The notes beneath the pieces are model-generated. The model had not been told where the DNA came from. It was given only the letters and a program-made list of their open reading frames with translations, and did no database searches. Below are positions 60,622 through 64,000 of a DNA stretch of 64,000 nucleotides, one piece after another. This DNA comes from Cerrena zonata (taxonomy: Eukaryota > Basidiomycota > Agaricomycetes > Polyporales > Cerrenaceae): NCBI GenBank assembly GCA_038087015.1, contig JASBNA010000045.1, forward strand, positions 124,001 through 188,000, given 5' to 3'. The stretch's first letter is position 1, and the number at the start of each line of letters is the position of its first letter. Both the position numbers and the translations under genes were made by a program.

Positions 60622-62154
60622 CTAATTTTTATAAGTAGCAACGAATTTTTTATGGAATTCCTCCCAACGATGAATCCAATCAGTACCAGGAGGTAAAAAA
60701 GTTGTTCTCAAGTGGTAAGTATTTGGAACTTGACCAAACCCACTACCAGGAACAGTACAGATACCGGTAGCTTCTAATAATTCTATACAATATAATTCAT
60801 CAATTTCACAATCTTCATTTTTGGCTTTTGAAAATAATTTTGGATAAGTTAATTTATCAAAATTTAATTTTGGGAAAAGGTACATTGCACCTTGAGGTTT
60901 ATTACAAGTTACATCTTGCATGTTATTGAAAGCAGTATGTAAAGTCAATGCTCTTTCTTTTAAATTATTAAAGATGGTTGAAGTTTGTTCTTTAAATAAA
61001 GGTAAACTATCACCGTGAGGAGGATTGACCATTAATTCAACAAGAGCTTGACCACTAACCACAGAACATAAATTGATTGAGCACAATTTGAGTATAATTG
61101 ACTTAACTTCCGGCTCAAAACCAACTAATTCCATATACCCACCTCTTTGACCACATTCACCACCAAGTCCTTTTGAAGTTGAATGCAAAGAAGCCAATTG
61201 AACATGTTGGTACAATTCTGGATGTTGTCTAATCATTGATGATAATACTTTTTTGAAAGAGATGAATTCTCCATCGTAAACGTTATCTTGATAAACTTCA
61301 TCAGCAATGATTACAATCCCAAATTCTGCAGCTATATTAATGATTTCTTTAATATCATCTTCTTTCAAAACCGAACCGGTTGGATTACCAGGATTTATAA
61401 CCACCAAAGCTTTCAAATCGATATTTTTTGATTTATTTTCTTGAATTAAATGACGTAATTGTTTTGGATCAGTCAGCCAATTATTTGATTCATCTAAGAA
61501 ATATCCAATTGGTTTAGCATTATTTAATGCAATCGATGCAGTATATAAAGGATATTGAGGAATTGGAATTAAAAATCCACTACGTTCATTAACACTTAAT
61601 AATTGTAATAAATATTGTACTGCAGCTGATGCACCGGAAGTTAAATAAATATCATTACGATTTGCTTGAGATCCTCCATCTCTTCGATTTATATAATTTG
61701 CAATTGATCCTCTAACTAATAAACTACCTTGAGAATTAGAATATGCCCCCACTGATCCAACGTCTTTTAATATAACTTTAGCTCTTTCAACGACATCTTG
61801 GGGGTAGTTTTCGGTATTAATCGATGGGTTTTCCAAAATTGATAACACTTGTCTATACCAAGTTAATGGTTGTTGATCTAATTGTTGTGGATTCCCGATA
61901 TTTGCAAAAATAATCTCATTAAATGGTAGATTATGATCTTCATTTCTTTCAATTAATTTTTTCAATTCTTCTGCTCTTTGAGGTATTTTACCTCTAACTG
62001 CGTATTTAGCTTCGATTGTACGTGGATTCAAGTCTTGGGTATTCAAAGGTGGTGCAGGAGTGAAATGACCAATAGTATAGTTTCTACTTATACTTAATGA
62101 ACTTTTAACAAGTTTATCTAGACTCAATGGTCTAATAGTTAACGTTTTAAGCAT
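60622..62154 (-). CDS. ALT1: Alanine aminotransferase, probably mitochondrial
   Basis: PLP-dependent enzyme interconverting alanine plus 2-oxoglutarate with pyruvate plus glutamate. 510 aa. The ATG at 62154 gives a basic, acid-poor presequence (LKTLTIRPLSLDKLVKSSLS), whereas the longer open frame begins at a TTG. Fold-type-I landmarks are TSGASAAVQYLLQLLS, VINPGNPTGSVL, IIADEVYQDNVY, the Schiff-base Lys328 in STSKGLGGECGQRGGYME, and the PGSGFG near the end. An in-frame CTG at 61474-61476 falls in NNW-x-TDPKQ, where S. cerevisiae Alt1 has Ser by my recollection. A perfect TGACTCA lies 146 bases upstream. Confidence 0.93.
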   Translation of the reverse strand: MLKTLTIRPLSLDKLVKSSLSISRNYTIGHFTPAPPLNTQDLNPRTIEAKYAVRGKIPQRAEELKKLIERNEDHNLPFNEIIFANIGNPQQLDQQPLTWYRQVLSILENPSINTENYPQDVVERAKVILKDVGSVGAYSNSQGSLLVRGSIANYINRRDGGSQANRNDIYLTSGASAAVQYLLQLLSVNERSGFLIPIPQYPLYTASIALNNAKPIGYFLDESNNWLTDPKQLRHLIQENKSKNIDLKALVVINPGNPTGSVLKEDDIKEIINIAAEFGIVIIADEVYQDNVYDGEFISFKKVLSSMIRQHPELYQHVQLASLHSTSKGLGGECGQRGGYMELVGFEPEVKSIILKLCSINLCSVVSGQALVELMVNPPHGDSLPLFKEQTSTIFNNLKERALTLHTAFNNMQDVTCNKPQGAMYLFPKLNFDKLTYPKLFSKAKNEDCEIDELYCIELLEATGICTVPGSGFGQVPNTYHLRTTFLPPGTDWIHRWEEFHKKFVATYKN

Positions 62155-62299
62155 TATGGGATATGTCGGAAACAACTTTTGGGAATTAAAAAAACTTTTC
62201 GACAAACGTGGAAACTCTCAATATACACTCAAATAACTCAGCTAAAACAAGCTCCAATTGAAGAACTCAGAAGTTTAATTAAAGAACCGGAGTATTCCC

Positions 62300-62306
62300 T
62301 GACTCA
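62300..62306. promoter_or_regulatory. TGACTCA Gcn4-type site upstream of ALT1
   Basis: Perfect palindromic-type Gcn4 heptamer 146 bases before the ALT1 ATG, a position typical of a yeast upstream activating site. Gcn4 control of an amino-acid enzyme is plausible. Inference from consensus only. Confidence 0.5.
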
Positions 62307-63195
62307 ATTTTCGCTCGAATTTTTTTTTTTTCACCTCAAGCTTTTTGAACCTTTCACTATAATACGCGGATTAGAGATCACGAGATAGTTATATTTATAT
62401 AAGAAGAAGAGCCTAGTGAGTCTAGTGTCATGGGGAGCCACCAGCAGATTGCGGAACTGGAGTTCCCCAGTCCTGTTTTCCCTTTCGACCTAAAACAGTA
62501 ATGTCTTCACCCGCTAAACAGGCTTCTTTTTGTGAAGCCAACTACACCGACAAACAAGCTTTGTCTGATTACAGTGATTGATTACGGTCCATCACATCCG
62601 CTGCGTCCCTCACGTTTCATTCCGGGTGTTCTGGTGCTGTGCTGGGGTGCTGGGGTGCTGGCGTTGATGGACGTAGAATACCCTGGGCTGTCCGAGACTT
62701 GCATAACTGGTATGTTGCAGTCATTTTAACTGCAAATTTTTGAAACTTGCAGTGGAAACCAACATCTAACTGGATCTGTCAGGCATTCGACGAGTTAGTC
62801 GGCTTCTTATTGACGAGTTCCGTCCACTTGACAGCTAAAACGGCGAATTTAGCGCTAACACAACCCATCCACCATACGATAAGGCCCCAGTCTTCGGAAT
62901 TTAATCTCAGATAATGAAATCTGGGGTATTTCTGTGTAGCTTGTAAATAAATAAATAAATAAAATGAAAGGAATGCCTTCACTGAAAGGGGCCTTTTATT
63001 TGCACGGAGGTTAACCACCGCAGCTCCCTCGTCGGTGGTATACTTCCGAGTGGGGTTGGAACCGGCAATTAATATCCGTAATAAAAATTGCAACCGGCGC
63101 AGAGAAAAGCCCGTACACCAGGATTTTCCATTACTCCGTTTGTCCGGTCTGCAAAACCACAAATTGCAGCCAAAACCTGATATTGATTACACTAA

Positions 63196-63306
63196 TTATT
63201 GATTATACTGATTATTGGTTATACTGATTATTGGTTATACTGATTATTGGTTATACTGATTATTGGTTATACTGATTATTATACGGTTATACTGATTATT
63301 ATATGG
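63196..63306. repeat. 16-bp tandem repeat
   Basis: Unit TTATACTGATTATTGG, about six to seven copies. The last two are modified to TTATACTGATTATTATACGG and a TATATGG variant. Lies just downstream of the GAA1-like stop codon. Confidence 0.88.
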
Positions 63307-63357
63307 TTGTGATTATATTAATTTTACTGGTTATTATATTTATGTTATAAGTATACC

Positions 63358-64000
63358 TTACTGATCTTTCTTTTCTTGTGGGACCAGGACGAAGTTACCA
63401 AAAGACGCAGCGAATGCCACCCCAATCCAGGTGGGTAACCAACCCAAGATGATCACAAACCAAGTCCAACATTGAAGTTCATCCCAAGAAGTTAATAAGC
63501 CTCTCATTAATTCAATAACACTTCCATCTTCCATATACCATAATCCGGTGAGATAGATAATGAATAATGGATTGGAAATAATCAAGCTAACCACGATCTT
63601 CAATTTATTCTTCATGATTGATTGACTAGTATTATTGATCAAAGGTTGAATGAAAGTCAATGGTAATGCAATTAATCCAATTGACATGGCTAATGAAAAA
63701 TGAACAATTAATAAAGTGGTGATTAACATTGAAATGAAAAATAATGAAACTCCTATTAATCCATAACTAGTGGTTTTATCAAGCTTTTTTCAAATTGAAT
63801 GGTAAGATTGGTATCATACTAATGATTAATGCTATGATTGTTGACTATCCTAATATCATTTGAATTGATGATTCATTATATTTAACAACCATTGGTAAGA
63901 TAATTGATGTAATTAAACATCCAACTTCGATAATGGTGAAAATCAAAAGAATCTTAGTAATTCTACTTATATATTCATTCATTTCTCTTGCTCCATTTAA
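63358..64000 (-). CDS. C-terminal part of a GPI transamidase subunit, Gaa1-like (partial, damaged)
   Basis: Multispanning membrane protein cut by the window edge. The last 124 codons are clean: LITTLLIVHFSLAMSIGLIA, PLTFIQPLI, ISNPLFIIYLTGLWY, then LLTSWDELQCWTWFVIILGWLP, which resembles the Gaa1 C-terminus as I recall it. Upstream, LNGAREMNEYISRITKILLI and LITSIILPMVV continue the same kind of sequence in another frame. One base too many in the T6 run at 63785-63790 (plus strand) accounts for the shift and joins NLKK to LDKTTSYGLIG. An in-frame TAG at 63845-63847 also interrupts it. Both could be sequencing errors, or the copy may be a pseudogene. Gaa1 is my best guess, made from the hydrophobic pattern and the CWTW motif. 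Confidence 0.55.

Larger units (their letters stand above)
62155..63357. other. Long intergenic region between ALT1 and the GAA1-like gene
   Basis: 1203 bases, partly more GC-rich (about 62420-62700) than the rest of the window. It holds the ALT1 promoter, GGGTGCT/GGGGTGCTGG short repeats at 62625-62660, an (AAAT)n microsatellite at about 62945-62963 and a 16-bp tandem array at 63196-63306. The open frames at 62532-62729 and 62779-63162 look spurious. No RNA gene recognised. Confidence 0.45.

Noticed and set aside
62779..63162. 127-codon minus-strand open frame between ALT1 and the GAA1-like gene
   Set aside because: Basic, low-complexity and without recognisable domains. It overlaps an (AAAT)n microsatellite and probably arises by chance.

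Overview
This is nuclear DNA from a budding yeast (Saccharomycotina). It has compact AT-rich gene spacing, short introns with GTATGT or GTACGT donors and TACTAAC-like branch points, two pol III tRNA genes, and a full set of ordinary yeast housekeeping genes. Several features point away from Saccharomyces towards the Debaryomycetaceae/Metschnikowiaceae (CTG clade): an ATG101 gene, a Pom1-type DYRK kinase, and an Rvs167-family BAR/SH3 paralogue. CTG codons also look scarce, and one in ALT1 sits where S. cerevisiae Alt1 (recalled sequence) has serine. The clade is an inference.

Layout. 1-9.1 kb: APL6 (AP-3 beta, cut by the window edge), RAD2, a small unknown gene and HSH155. 9.3-13 kb: IKI1/ELP5 (frameshifted), an intron-containing tRNA-Lys, RSA3, HIF1/NASP and a minisatellite. 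13.8-23.4 kb: ROM2 (Rho1 GEF), a short-chain dehydrogenase ending in SKL, CNB1 and a frameshifted coiled-coil gene. 23.5-33.6 kb: SEN1, a zinc-cluster regulator and ERV41. 33.8-43.8 kb: ITT1, a Pex28/29-type peroxin, a Pom1-type kinase, a small unknown gene and PXA2. 44-47.6 kb: an unknown three-exon gene, PTH1, two-exon ATG101 and a CoA-binding protein. 47.8-53.6 kb: a second zinc-cluster regulator, a BAR/SH3 protein and a leucine-rich-repeat protein with a hidden cysteine-rich tail. 54-64 kb: tRNA-Gln, PRP2, URK1, an unknown gene, ALT1 and the 3' end of a GAA1-like gene.

The genes do not form one pathway, though several share themes: peroxisome (SKL dehydrogenase, Pex28/29-type protein, PXA2), splicing (HSH155, PRP2), Rho/polarity (ROM2, DYRK, BAR/SH3) and nutrient response (ATG101 and ALT1, both with an upstream TGACTCA).

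The most important caution is that seven genes are broken by single-base indels, nearly all at mononucleotide runs. At least one, SEN1, is essential in S. cerevisiae. This looks like homopolymer sequencing error in a draft assembly, not pseudogenisation. The intended reading frames are described under each gene. I found no mobile element, CRISPR array or clearly new multi-gene system. The best biological leads are ATG101 with its intron, the unknown three-exon gene, the rejoined 767-residue coiled-coil protein, and a nested palindrome in front of a zinc-cluster gene.
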